Assembly (NCBI RefSeq): GCF_000420865.1
Contig: NZ_ATVT01000019.1
Location: 1-63,297 of the forward strand
Reading direction: 5' to 3'
DNA from: Butyrivibrio sp. XPD2006
GTDB taxonomy: Bacteria; Bacillota; Clostridia; Lachnospirales; Lachnospiraceae
Length of the DNA stretch: 63,297 bases
Positions within the stretch are counted from its first letter, which is position 1. Every line of letters starts with the position of its first letter. The notes under the pieces were generated by a model that had not been told where the DNA came from, searched no databases, and saw only the letters and a list, made by a program, of their open reading frames with translations. A program made the translations under genes and the position numbers. Positions 34,937 to 43,162 of this stretch are shown piece after piece.

Positions 34937-35590
34937 TCAAAAAATAAACAGTAACGTAATGATAGGTAATGCTTTCCTATAATCTTTGTTTGTAAAAATA
35001 TATGCTGTTCCAAATAGAAAACCAGCCACCGCAGAAAAAATCCCAACAAGCACGCTACCTTTAGTCAATATGTGAAACAATCCCCATATCAGTCCAAGAA
35101 CAATTCCCCCATAAGGAATCTTATCGTTCTTAAACCATTTCTCAAATGCCTTCTGACCATAGACAATAACAAGAGAAATAAGGAATCCTTCTGCCAGATA
35201 ATAAATATATTGGAATATGAACAAAATCGGTTCCTTGGAATTCCATTCAATAAGAACCTTAAAACCATTCCAATCCAGATACTTCGCAATGATATTTACT
35301 ACGAAACACACCAAGAGTGCTACGTATTGCCATCTCTTTAATTTTTCACGGTGCTCCCAGATATCGAAGTTTGTCGTTTTCTTTCCGATAAAGATTACTA
35401 TAATTCCGGCAATGACCCACAATACTGTAGTTATTACCCAATGAATTATGTTTTGCGATGCACTGTAGTTACTTACATCAACCCCCATCTTTCCTTCAAC
35501 GAACTGGATCAGCAATTCTATTGCAAAAGCCGCACATGCATAAAGCGAACACCATAAGAAATCAAAGCCTGTTACTTTCTTTTCACCCAT
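34937..35590 (-). CDS. CPBP/Abi-like membrane protein, active site apparently degenerate
   Basis: The 217-residue protein (ATG 35590, GGGAGG 11 bases upstream) has about six or seven hydrophobic segments. The C-terminal half resembles CPBP intramembrane proteases: AEGFLISLVIVYGQKAF stands where EExxxR is expected, and GLIWGLFHILTKGS carries the FxxxH-like motif. Only one acidic residue is left in motif 1, so proteolysis is doubtful. It is convergent with the MerR gene and apparently alone. Confidence 0.6.
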   Translation of the reverse strand: MGEKKVTGFDFLWCSLYACAAFAIELLIQFVEGKMGVDVSNYSASQNIIHWVITTVLWVIAGIIVIFIGKKTTNFDIWEHREKLKRWQYVALLVCFVVNIIAKYLDWNGFKVLIEWNSKEPILFIFQYIYYLAEGFLISLVIVYGQKAFEKWFKNDKIPYGGIVLGLIWGLFHILTKGSVLVGIFSAVAGFLFGTAYIFTNKDYRKALPIITLLFIF

Positions 35591-35733
35591 AAAAAAGTTT
35601 TCCTCCCAAAACATATTAAATGCAACTTCTCAATGATACTATTTCCATGCAAAGAAAAAAAGAGGCCCTTAAGCATTCTATGTTCACTGTTTAGAATTGT
35701 TCCTGATTTCCGACGCTGTGATTTGATTTCCCA

Positions 35734-36393
35734 TCAATCCATCAAATCTGAAACTTTTACCTCTCCATCTGAGATACTACAGCTCCAGTAATCATCTTTA
35801 ACATTATTAAAATCAGCTGTATCGCTGCGATCAAAAGTATCATATCTATCGTCATCTACAGGATATGCAACGATTCTGTATCTTTTTCCATCAGTTGCTA
35901 TGTCCTTGCAACAAAGCTCCATACGCTGATTCATGTCAGAATTACTGGTTAATTCCCTCTCCGGAATGATGAAGCGAATGTATACCATTATATTTGGATT
36001 TGCTTCATACAGATCATCCAATGTGCTATTGGCATCAAGGTCACTCGAAAGATATCGAATCGTTGGATAAGCCTTATACTCAACAAAAAACTTATCAAAG
36101 TATTTGGAGATATACTCAGCTTCATCATCCTGCAATAGGTACGATGCATACTCATCCTTCAGAACGTCCTCACGATAAGATACAGCAATCTTTTCTTGGG
36201 GCGCCATTTGGCTGGTCCTGTATCTGTACTGTTGAGTTTCCTCGTCATCGTCTATATATTCGAATCTCTCCCCATACTTTTTTTCCATCTTACGGGCCAC
36301 ATAGCCTTGACTTGGAGCGATAAAACCGCATCCCGTCAACAAGAAAATACAAATAGCCAATATTTCAGCCCTTATAGCCTTTTTCATAAACAT
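35734..36393 (-). CDS. Lipoprotein of unknown function
   Basis: The 219-residue protein has a signal peptide with lipobox LLTGCG, so it should be attached outside the membrane. The mature part is charged and rich in Asp, Tyr and Arg, without a motif I recognise. GGAGG lies 7 bases before ATG 36393. It has no clear partner; the next gene upstream is the Sir2 remnant. Confidence 0.75.
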   Translation of the reverse strand: MFMKKAIRAEILAICIFLLTGCGFIAPSQGYVARKMEKKYGERFEYIDDDEETQQYRYRTSQMAPQEKIAVSYREDVLKDEYASYLLQDDEAEYISKYFDKFFVEYKAYPTIRYLSSDLDANSTLDDLYEANPNIMVYIRFIIPERELTSNSDMNQRMELCCKDIATDGKRYRIVAYPVDDDRYDTFDRSDTADFNNVKDDYWSCSISDGEVKVSDLMD

Positions 36394-36438
36394 TCATATG
36401 CCTCCTCGTCAGTTATACTGGAAGTTAAAGACCTGATC

Positions 36439-36870
36439 TTAACGCATCCCTGACTGCGTCTCAAATACTTCTCCTATATCACCATCAATGCATATACTTC
36501 TATCTGCAATTTCCTCCGGGCAATAGCTTTCGCCATAATTTAGGCAGGCATATACCGCTTTTTCATTTGCCAGCGTCATCTGCCAGAACGGATACTTTAT
36601 TATTACGGGCGTATTAGCTCCTACTCCCAATTCAAGATAAAAAACATGAAGATTCTCATGTCTGCGAATAAAATCAGAATATGCTGCAGATGCCCTATGC
36701 CATCCTTCATCTTCGACAAAAGAATCATCAGCTCTCAAATTCATAGTCATATCAGAGCCGTCATCAGGACACTTTGGAATCAGCTCAGAAGGAATTTCCA
36801 TCAGTAGCTTACCATCAATCGGTACCTGAAATACTCCCTGATCATCTCTTACAAAACCCCCATCCCCTCC
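36439..36870 (-). pseudogene. C-terminal remnant of a Sir2-family (sirtuin) protein
   Basis: The minus-strand frame is open from 36870 to the stop at 36439, about 143 codons. It contains IPSELIPKCPDDGSDMTMNL, AFVEDEGWH-like residues (FVEDEGWHRAS) and LELGVGANTPVIIKYPFW. These match the C-terminal third of bacterial Sir2/SirTM-type deacylases. The NAD-binding Rossmann part (GAGxS, HG) is missing, and a TAA stop blocks the frame upstream. One Cys of the zinc pair is replaced (CPDDG instead of CPxCG). An ATG exists at 36801, but the product would lack an active site. Confidence 0.75.
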
Positions 36871-36907
36871 TTAAGCTGAGGCAGCCCATGTTTAACCTTT
36901 ATTTTTA

Positions 36908-36957
36908 TTAATACCTTCCATAACGCTCTTTACTGAGATCACGCTGAAAGGTATTAA
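36908..36957. repeat. 10-bp inverted repeat around the 3' end of the HAD gene
   Basis: TTAATACCTT (36908-36917) and AAGGTATTAA (36948-36957) are perfect complements 30 bases apart. The second arm overlaps the HAD stop codon, so the structure could end HAD transcription on the minus strand. It has no long U-run. Confidence 0.5.
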
Positions 36958-37745
36958 CAAGCAACAGTATCAAATAATCCCAGCTTCTCGCAGGCATTGT
37001 AGATTCCATCTTTATCAACGTCGGAAGTCACATAATCTGCAAGCTTCTTTAGTTCAGGAATAGCATTTCCCATGGCAACCTTTGTCCAATCATCTGTAAA
37101 CATTGAAATATCATTGCCAGAATCACCAAAAACAATAGCATCATTATAATCAGCTTTAAAATAATCCATTATCTTTTTTATACCTACAGATTTGTAGCTT
37201 GGCTCAATAAACAAATAACGTTCATGAAATCTACAACAAGGAAGATTCTCAAGTGCTTTGAGATTTTTCTCCTCTTCTGCTCTGCAGGCTACATATGCTT
37301 TATATATATTTTCATAATCTTCAGGATTCAATCCCTTAACTATCTTTTGGTCCATATATGTATCCTTTGCGATTTCATTAAATCGATCATCTGGCACATA
37401 TCTTACAGCTGAATTTTCAGGCTGAATCCCCCATGGATATCCTTTTTCCTGACATTCTCTTATTAAAGCAACCACGTTTTCTTTTGGAAGTGGCTTAATT
37501 CCTAATAGAGCTTTATTAATGGTAATACCATAACCACCATCACTCACCATATTTTCAAAACCTAACTCATTCATTATATCAACTGCAAGAGCCTGGGCTC
37601 TGCCTGTTGCAATACATAGAAAATGACCAGCCTTTTTAAGCTTTTGCAGCGCTACAACAGTTGAGTCAGGAATATAGAAATTTTCATATCCTCCTGCGGC
37701 TAGTGTGCCATCAATATCAAAAAACAAATACTTTTTCTTACACAT
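36954..37745 (-). CDS. HAD-superfamily (Cof-type) phosphatase
   Basis: The 263-residue hydrolase has motif I FFDIDGTLA, motif II IATGR, the Lys of motif III (SVGIKK), and motif IV FGDSGNDISMF. The cap insert is of the Cof (C2) type. Relatives dephosphorylate sugar phosphates or flavin precursors. It is divergent from a DeoR-family gene, which often regulates sugar-phosphate metabolism, so a sugar phosphate is a reasonable guess. TTAGGAG precedes the ATG. Confidence 0.9.
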   Translation of the reverse strand: MCKKKYLFFDIDGTLAAGGYENFYIPDSTVVALQKLKKAGHFLCIATGRAQALAVDIMNELGFENMVSDGGYGITINKALLGIKPLPKENVVALIRECQEKGYPWGIQPENSAVRYVPDDRFNEIAKDTYMDQKIVKGLNPEDYENIYKAYVACRAEEEKNLKALENLPCCRFHERYLFIEPSYKSVGIKKIMDYFKADYNDAIVFGDSGNDISMFTDDWTKVAMGNAIPELKKLADYVTSDVDKDGIYNACEKLGLFDTVAC

Positions 37746-37812
37746 TGCTATCTCCTAACAACATTTTATATTTCCGATTGCAGAATGATAATAGCACACA
37801 TATTAACACTGT

Positions 37813-37856
37813 TTAATGTTCGTTAATGTTTTATTTGTAAATTTTGGTGGTATAAT
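37813..37856 (+). promoter_or_regulatory. Possible DeoR operator and promoter between the HAD and DeoR genes
   Basis: TTAATGTT occurs twice with 10-base spacing (37813-37820 and 37823-37830), one helical turn apart. A TATAAT box follows at 37851-37856; the -35 box is poor and overlaps the second repeat. Tandem direct repeats are common for DeoR proteins, so these may be autoregulatory sites. Confidence 0.45.
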
Positions 37857-37896
37857 TATGTTTAATAGAACATTATATCCTCTGAAGGAGCTTTCT

Positions 37897-38676
37897 ATGA
37901 AACAGGTAAATGAAAATAATGGAATAAGTCGCCGTGAATCTATATACGAATTATTAAAAGAACAGACTACCGTATATGTAAAGGATTTATCACAAAAATT
38001 TTGTGTGTCTGATATGACAATCAGAAGAGACTTACACATAATGGAAGAACAGGGAATACTTGTTACTCATTATGGTGGTGCTACTATTAGGCATCCAAGC
38101 TCAGTTATACACACTTTTGACATGCGAAAAGAAAGCTTTTTCGAGGCTAAAGCCGCAATTGCCCGCCGCGCTGTAGAATTTATCAAAGAAAATGATGTAA
38201 TTTATCTAGATCCAAGTACCACAGTATTGCTTATGACTAGATATCTTCCACCTTTGCATCACACCGTTGTAACAAGCTCATTGGCTGTAATGCATGAGTG
38301 TTCTCACAATCCATATGTCACATTATACATAGCTCCTGGCAAATATCAGGACTCAAACGACGGCCCTATGGATATGGATACTGTGACATATCTTTCAAAT
38401 TTTCATTTTAACGCTGCCTTTCTAGGAACAGGTTTTATAGATACTGTCTATGGTGTTACCAGCACAGAAATGGATTGTTCAATAAAACAAGCAGTAATGA
38501 GAAATTCGGAGCAAAATATTCTTCTAGTTGACCACTCAAAATTCGGGCAACATACCATGAAAAAGTTCGGAGATATCAAAGACTTTAATACTATTATCAC
38601 AGACTCTGATATCTCCGATGAGGATCAATATAATATTTTTAAAAAAAAGATAAATCTAAACATAACACATTGTTAA
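37897..38676 (+). CDS. DeoR-family transcriptional regulator
   Basis: From ATG 37897 (AAGGAG 6 bases upstream) the protein has 259 residues. The N-terminal helix-turn-helix reads RRESIYELLKEQTTVYVKDL followed by SDMTIRRDLHIMEEQG. The sugar-phosphate-sensing domain follows, with FIKENDVIYLDPSTTV and ILLVDHSKFG. It is divergent from the HAD phosphatase and probably controls it. In-frame sequence upstream of 37897 has no ribosome site. Confidence 0.9.
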   Translation: MKQVNENNGISRRESIYELLKEQTTVYVKDLSQKFCVSDMTIRRDLHIMEEQGILVTHYGGATIRHPSSVIHTFDMRKESFFEAKAAIARRAVEFIKENDVIYLDPSTTVLLMTRYLPPLHHTVVTSSLAVMHECSHNPYVTLYIAPGKYQDSNDGPMDMDTVTYLSNFHFNAAFLGTGFIDTVYGVTSTEMDCSIKQAVMRNSEQNILLVDHSKFGQHTMKKFGDIKDFNTIITDSDISDEDQYNIFKKKINLNITHC

Positions 38677-38711
38677 GGTGCCCCATGGTGATGGTGTTAT
38701 ATTTTCTTCCA

Positions 38712-39635
38712 TTAAGGATTATGTATTACATTTCTCTTTCCACTATTGGCAGTTCCTCTTACTTCTTCGTGGTAAAAGTAATCTACGATTGTTGGATGTC
38801 CTTTCTCTACTCTCTCATACGGAGTTTCATTATCAACAAACCTGCAATCATACTTTTTAGCCAGCTCTTCTGCTTTCTTTTCCAGTGCTTCAAAATAGCT
38901 GCGGTTCTTTTTGTTATAAATTTCGTCATACAGCGGCACCAAATCCGGATGTTTATCGGAAATGTATTTCATGATATCTGCCTTAAAACCTCCGCGAAGA
39001 TTCAGATTCTCAAGCCATACAAGGTCACACTGATCTTTTGTCCTGTCTATGATTGCTTCTATATCCGTAATCCCCGGGAACACGGGTGAAATGAAGCAAA
39101 TTGTACGAATGCCTGCCGCATAGACCTCTTTCATTGCAGCAAGCCTTCTTTCTATGCTTACTGCCGCATCCATATCATCTTTAAACTCTTCATCGAGAGT
39201 ATTGATTGACCATGATACTGTAAGTCTGCTATTTTCATTGATCTCTTTTAGAAGATCCAGATCTCTTAGTACAAGGTCTGACTTTGTACAGATAAGTATG
39301 TCCGCACCACTGTCCTTTAGTTCTTCCAGAAGTCTTCTTGTATTTTTATATGTTTCCTCTAGCGGATTATAACCATCCGTAACTGTTCCAATGATCACCT
39401 TCTGGCCGGCATACTTCTTTGGATTCTTTATTTCAGGCCAGTCTTTCACATCCATGAAAGTTCCCCATTCCTCCGTATGCCCTGTAAAGCGTTTCATAAA
39501 AGATGCGTAGCAGTATTTACAGGCATGGGGACACCCCACATAGGGATTCACCGAATATCCTCCAATAGGAGTATTCGATTTTGTCATTACACTTTTTGTT
39601 TCTATATGATTTACTTTGATTTCTGGTTGTTCCAT
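38712..39635 (-). CDS. Radical SAM protein, SplB/Rv2578c-like
   Basis: The 307-residue protein has NPYVGCPHACKYCYASF, a CxxxCxxC cluster motif that binds the SAM-cleaving 4Fe-4S cluster (about 30-45). It resembles the spore-photoproduct-lyase-like group of radical SAM proteins. Short patches such as TVTDGYNPLEE and SWSINTLDEEF are typical of that group. It overlaps the preceding DUF5131 gene by 25 bases, so the two are translated together, downstream of a MarR gene. The substrate is unknown; nucleic acid is possible. Confidence 0.85.
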   Translation of the reverse strand: MEQPEIKVNHIETKSVMTKSNTPIGGYSVNPYVGCPHACKYCYASFMKRFTGHTEEWGTFMDVKDWPEIKNPKKYAGQKVIIGTVTDGYNPLEETYKNTRRLLEELKDSGADILICTKSDLVLRDLDLLKEINENSRLTVSWSINTLDEEFKDDMDAAVSIERRLAAMKEVYAAGIRTICFISPVFPGITDIEAIIDRTKDQCDLVWLENLNLRGGFKADIMKYISDKHPDLVPLYDEIYNKKNRSYFEALEKKAEELAKKYDCRFVDNETPYERVEKGHPTIVDYFYHEEVRGTANSGKRNVIHNP

Positions 39636-40309
39636 ATTCTCTGTTCCTCCAGCACTTTGTTAAAAGCATCCGGCATTTCCTGTATCATTTCTTCTCCCAT
39701 AATCGGAACAAGATCTTCTTTCCAGAATACCGGAATGTTCAGTTCATGAGCCTGTTCTGTCAATGAATAAACCCACCCGGGATCTGTTTTAACAGTCCTG
39801 CTCTTTGCACCTGTCATAGTTCCCACCACAATCCAGTCAATGCCTGTAAGATCAACCTTACCCGGATCATCGAACAAAGGCTCAAAGGTAACATGATATT
39901 TTTTGGCCTTCACATTGCTCCGCAGTGCATCAATACGCCATAACTCAGATTTTCTCGTAACTGTAACGCCAAACCATGCATTATCAAGATCTGTTTCAAA
40001 AGACAGAAGATCCGGTCGTTTGGTAAGAAAAAGAAACTGGTGCTGAGGATTCTCTGCTATCTTTTTAAAGACTTCCTCTCTCCATTCCTCATGCCAGCCC
40101 GAGAGATCGCTCATACCGGTCAGCAGAAAATTCTGCGGCTTTTTCTTTTCCATCATACGAAGCTTGCCTTGAAAAAACTGTGGCTTTTCAAAATCATCTA
40201 TGATGTGATAACGCCTCGTATTGTTTCTGGCATAGCAGTACGGACATCCAACAGTGCACCCTATAACAAGATTCATGTTCTGAATCTGATCTTTAATACA
40301 GATACTCAT
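39611..40309 (-). CDS. DUF5131 (Gp37/Gp68-like) radical-SAM-type protein
   Basis: The 232-residue protein opens with NLVIGCTVGCPYCYAR, a CxxxCxxC motif. Features of DUF5131 follow: FLLTGMSDLSGWHEEW, FLFLTKRPD, WFGVTVTRKSE and IDWIVVGTMTGAKSR. Members are often found in phages and next to other radical SAM genes; their reaction is unknown. It starts at ATGA overlapping the MarR stop and ends inside the next radical SAM gene. The three genes form a tight operon. Confidence 0.85.
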   Translation of the reverse strand: MSICIKDQIQNMNLVIGCTVGCPYCYARNNTRRYHIIDDFEKPQFFQGKLRMMEKKKPQNFLLTGMSDLSGWHEEWREEVFKKIAENPQHQFLFLTKRPDLLSFETDLDNAWFGVTVTRKSELWRIDALRSNVKAKKYHVTFEPLFDDPGKVDLTGIDWIVVGTMTGAKSRTVKTDPGWVYSLTEQAHELNIPVFWKEDLVPIMGEEMIQEMPDAFNKVLEEQRIWNNQKSK

Positions 40310-40743
40310 TTGTCACTCCATTCCTCAAGGTTTACCCTGATGCGGTTAAGATACTCTTCAAACTGAAGAATCTCTTTATCCGTAAAATCACGATAATAAA
40401 TATTCCCCATCTCATTGGATACGGAGTCATAAGCTTCTTTAAGTTCTTTGGCTTTATCTGTGAGGAACAGAAGAGTTTTTCTCTTATCAGCTTCATCAGT
40501 TTTGCGGCTTATCAGTCCGTTTTTTTCCATCCGCTCAAGCATGGTTGTAAGTGAAGTAATTGCAAGTCCGCTTTTCTCGGAAATAATTTTAATAGGAACA
40601 CCATCTTCCTGCCATAAGACATAAAGAATCCTTCCCTGAGCTCCGTTAAATGCATCAATGTTTTTTTCTGCCAGTATCCTTTCAAATATACGATCACCCA
40701 GCTGTTTTATTTTTGTAACAAGAAATCCACCATTTGTCTTCAT
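40306..40743 (-). CDS. MarR-family regulator of the radical SAM pair
   Basis: The 145-residue protein has the winged helix-turn-helix KIISEKSGLAITSLTTMLER followed by MEKNGLISRKTDEADKRKTL, the MarR wing. It is first in the operon. ATG 40743 lies 9 bases after TAGGAG; a TTG two codons earlier is too close to it. The promoter is covered by an 18-bp palindrome at 40750-40790, so autorepression is expected. Confidence 0.9.
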   Translation of the reverse strand: MKTNGGFLVTKIKQLGDRIFERILAEKNIDAFNGAQGRILYVLWQEDGVPIKIISEKSGLAITSLTTMLERMEKNGLISRKTDEADKRKTLLFLTDKAKELKEAYDSVSNEMGNIYYRDFTDKEILQFEEYLNRIRVNLEEWSDK

Positions 40744-40749
40744 AATCAA

Positions 40750-40799
40750 ATACTCCTATATCGTAGTTTTATACTACGATATAGGAGTATTTTTGTCAA
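40750..40799 (-). promoter_or_regulatory. marR promoter with 18-bp perfect inverted repeat
   Basis: On the minus strand a consensus TTGACA (40794-40799) is followed after 17 bases by TAGTAT (40771-40776). The arms 40750-40767 and 40773-40790 are perfectly complementary around TTTAT. They cover the spacer, the -10 box and the start region, and contain the Shine-Dalgarno. It can act as MarR operator DNA. If transcription began upstream it could also form an RNA hairpin. Confidence 0.85.
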
Positions 40800-40877
40800 G
40801 CACACATATCATAACTTCGGATTTTATGTTCTATCATTCATCTCAAAAAACCTGAATCTGATAACGTGTTCCATCTG

Positions 40878-41174
40878 CTATAGTCTTCTACCAAACTCCC
40901 TAATTTCATCAAGTTTTTCCTTTATTACACCTACGTTTAACTTTTCAGACACAAAACCATGTTCAATCATTTCTTTTCTTCTTTCGAGAATAGAATTTTG
41001 CTCTCCAACAGAAGTAATCACCCCGATATCTTCTACCCCCATGATTTTTGCGCAGGCATTTCTGAGTTGGATTCCCGCATATGTTGGATGCAGTTTGCGA
41101 CACCCTTCTGAATCACACAGCTCGTCACTGCGAGACTCGGCATGGTTATGGAAAAAGCTGGTGTCTTTTGAGGA
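40878..41174 (-). pseudogene. Open-frame remnant without start, family not recognised
   Basis: The minus-strand frame is open for 98 codons from the cupin stop to TAG at 40878. It has coding character: SFFHNHAESRSDELC, then GCRKLHPTYAGIQLRNACAK and IGVITSVGEQNSILERRKEM. There is no start codon with a ribosome site before an internal ATG at 41042, which would give only about 54 residues. I read it as a 3' gene fragment left by a deletion. I could not assign a family. Confidence 0.45.
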
Positions 41175-41528
41175 TCAGTACATCACTGCATCCTCTGCAG
41201 TGAATCCACCAATTGAACCTGCCTTGACCTGGATACATGCATAGCTTAACTCTGAATCTTCCGCAGCAAGAAACTGTCTCTTTCCTTCAGGTGAAATTCT
41301 AACCACATCACCTTTAGCGATTTCAACATCCTCTCCATCAATTACAGCCTTACCCTTTCCGGAAAGAATAAGATAGATTTCCTCATTATTTTTATGTGAG
41401 TGTACAAAGGGAACACCTGCTCCTGCAGGAAGATGATTGATACTTATCTCTGCTCCCGTTAAACCAAGAGCATCATGAAGTTCTGTTCTAGGAGCCTCTG
41501 TTACGTTTACTTTTTTGAAATTTGACAT
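41175..41528 (-). CDS. Small single-domain cupin
   Basis: The 117-residue cupin has the two conserved motifs: PFVHSHKNNEEIYLILSGKG (metal ligands His, His, Glu) and GDVVRISPEGKRQFLA. Such stand-alone cupins bind a metal and may act as isomerases, oxygenases or sensors. It is divergent from an HxlR regulator, with 145 bases between them, which suggests control by that regulator. GGAGG precedes the ATG. Confidence 0.88.
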   Translation of the reverse strand: MSNFKKVNVTEAPRTELHDALGLTGAEISINHLPAGAGVPFVHSHKNNEEIYLILSGKGKAVIDGEDVEIAKGDVVRISPEGKRQFLAAEDSELSYACIQVKAGSIGGFTAEDAVMY

Positions 41529-41673
41529 TTTTGTTTTCCTCCATGTATTTGATATTTGTTTTTGTTTGTTGTATCATCATTTTATCCCTTAGGCAATTTC
41601 AAACAAGTACGAACATTTACAATACATAGTCACATTTTTGATACTATTGCGGAAATACAAGGAGAAAATTTTA

Positions 41674-42006
41674 ATGAAAAGCATTTACGGTCAATGTCCT
41701 TATGCCACAACTCAAAGAGTCCTTCAAGGTAAGTGGGCCATAGTTATACTCTTTCAGCTTAGTACAGGAACACAACGTTTTAACGAACTTGAAAGGAATA
41801 TTCCGGACATCACCAGAGCTATGCTGACCAGACAGTTAAGACAATTGGAAAATGACAAACTGATAACCAGAAAGGTATATGCCGAAGTTCCTCCCAGAGT
41901 TGAATATAGTCTTAGCGAAATGGGCGAAAAATTCAGGAAGGTCTTGGATCAGATTGAACTTTTCGGCTTTGAATATATTAAAGAAATAGAAAAAGCTGAA
42001 GGTTGA
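41674..42006 (+). CDS. HxlR-family transcriptional regulator
   Basis: The 110-residue protein starts at ATG 41674 (AAGGAG 9 bases upstream). It has the early Cys of HxlR proteins (YGQCPYATT), GKWAIVILFQL, and the winged helix RFNELERNIPDITRAMLTRQ followed by LRQLENDKLI. HxlR proteins often respond to redox or reactive electrophiles through that Cys. The divergent cupin gene is the likely target. A terminator overlaps the stop codon. Confidence 0.92.
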   Translation: MKSIYGQCPYATTQRVLQGKWAIVILFQLSTGTQRFNELERNIPDITRAMLTRQLRQLENDKLITRKVYAEVPPRVEYSLSEMGEKFRKVLDQIELFGFEYIKEIEKAEG

Positions 42007-42020
42007 GCCCTCAGCTTTTT
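41990..42020. terminator. Bidirectional terminator at the hxlR stop codon
   Basis: AAAAAGCTGA (41990-41999) and TCAGCTTTTT (42011-42020) form a 10-bp stem with an 11-base loop that holds the TGA. The A/T ends give U-runs in both directions, serving hxlR and the pseudogene on the other strand. Confidence 0.85.
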
Positions 42021-42042
42021 CATTATTGTAAATTGTTGTCCA

Positions 42043-42214
42043 TCAAAAGAGCTTCTTTCCATCTGAAAAAGCCTCTCCGACTCTTCCGGACACCTTATAA
42101 TAACCATGTGTGTAAGGATCAAAAGGCGATAGCTTCAAGAGAATCTATATTAACCTTGTCTCCAGACATATTTGCTTCCTCAATAGAGGTTTTTACGACT
42201 TTTCCGATAACTCC
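42043..42214 (-). pseudogene. C-terminal remnant of a flavin reductase family gene, frameshifted
   Basis: From about 42214 the minus strand encodes GVIGKVVKTSIEEANMSGDK and SLEAIAF, then hits a stop. One base removed from the TTTT run near 42120 restores the frame: DPYTHGYYKVSGRVGEAFSD ending at TGA 42043. This pattern matches the tail of flavin reductase/flavoredoxin-like proteins. The first part is fused in frame to a beta-lactamase fragment. Confidence 0.65.
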
Positions 42215-42535
42215 CATAACTGATTCATCAAAATAGTCCGGAACTCCTGAAGTGTGATTCAATAGATGTCTTACTGTCACACAGGGATCGATGTGTTTAA
42301 GATCAAAATCCAGAATTGCTCCGATAGTATCTTCAAATTTCAGCTTCTCTGCTTCAATCAATTGCAAGATGCCCACAGCAACAAAAGTCTTACTCATGGA
42401 AGCAGACGCAAATCTTGTTTCAATCGTATTGGGAATCTCATTTGCCAAGTCAGCAAACCCGCCGCTGTAATTCAGTAATACTTCTTTGTGTTTTACTATA
42501 TATGCATTCCCTCTAAAATCTTTATCCATCACCAT
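42119..42535 (-). pseudogene. Beta-lactamase-family serine hydrolase, truncated and fused to foreign sequence
   Basis: The 138-residue frame begins as a class C beta-lactamase/penicillin-binding-like hydrolase. ASMSKTF has the nucleophile Ser and Lys (46 and 49), and RHLLNHTSGVPDYFDESVM follows. Normal members have about 300 residues or more with a YxN and a KTG-like motif. Here homology stops at about residue 107 and flavin-reductase-like sequence follows. The start has GGGGAG 6 bases upstream, so the truncated product may still be made but should be inactive. Confidence 0.75.
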
Positions 42536-42591
42536 AGTAATCTCCCCTAAGCAAGATAAAACTGTAATTTAATCGCTCTACAAATTTGAAT

Positions 42592-43113
42592 TCATATAAG
42601 CGTATAACCTCTGAACCCGCGCACGGAATAGTACGAATCCGCCCCGTTATGGAATGTGAAAACCGTTCCGTAACGTCGTTCGCAGAACAATGCACCGCCC
42701 TTGTCGCGAATATCATCCGGCGTAGTGATCCAACTTGACGTTTTCAAATCAAATTCCCCGAGACTTTGCAGTCGGCTATTGAGTTCCTCCGTCATGATCA
42801 AAACGCCGATTTCTTTTGCTTTCCATTCGGCGCTGCCTGACGGCGGGTTTTTAGCACGCCCCTGTAATGCCTTTTCGTCATAGCACAGGCTTCTGCGCCC
42901 AGAAGGGGACTCCTTTGCGCAGTCGCAGAAAATTAGTTTTCCCGTCTTTTCGTCATAGCCGATGGTATCCGGTTCTCCTCCGCTCTCCTCCATCCTTCTC
43001 AAAACATCCATGGAGCCCGGATGCTCAAGCAAACGTTTCTCCACGTCAAGCCAACTCAGTTCCATATGAAGATTCTTATTATCCTGAAACCTCGCTTTTA
43101 ATATTTCTAACAT
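42592..43113 (-). CDS. DUF4256 family protein
   Basis: The 173-residue protein matches the DUF4256 pattern: a start with LEILKARFQDNKNLH, then SWLDVEKRLLEHP, IGYDEKTGKLIFCDCAKESP, GRRSLCYDEKAL and WITTPDDIRDKGGALFCERR. No reaction is known for the family. GGAGGGG lies 5 bases before the ATG. It is surrounded by unrelated single genes. Confidence 0.85.
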   Translation of the reverse strand: MLEILKARFQDNKNLHMELSWLDVEKRLLEHPGSMDVLRRMEESGGEPDTIGYDEKTGKLIFCDCAKESPSGRRSLCYDEKALQGRAKNPPSGSAEWKAKEIGVLIMTEELNSRLQSLGEFDLKTSSWITTPDDIRDKGGALFCERRYGTVFTFHNGADSYYSVRGFRGYTLI

Positions 43114-43162
43114 GGTTTACCCCTCCAATCCACCGATTTGTCATAGTCTATTAAACTGAAAT

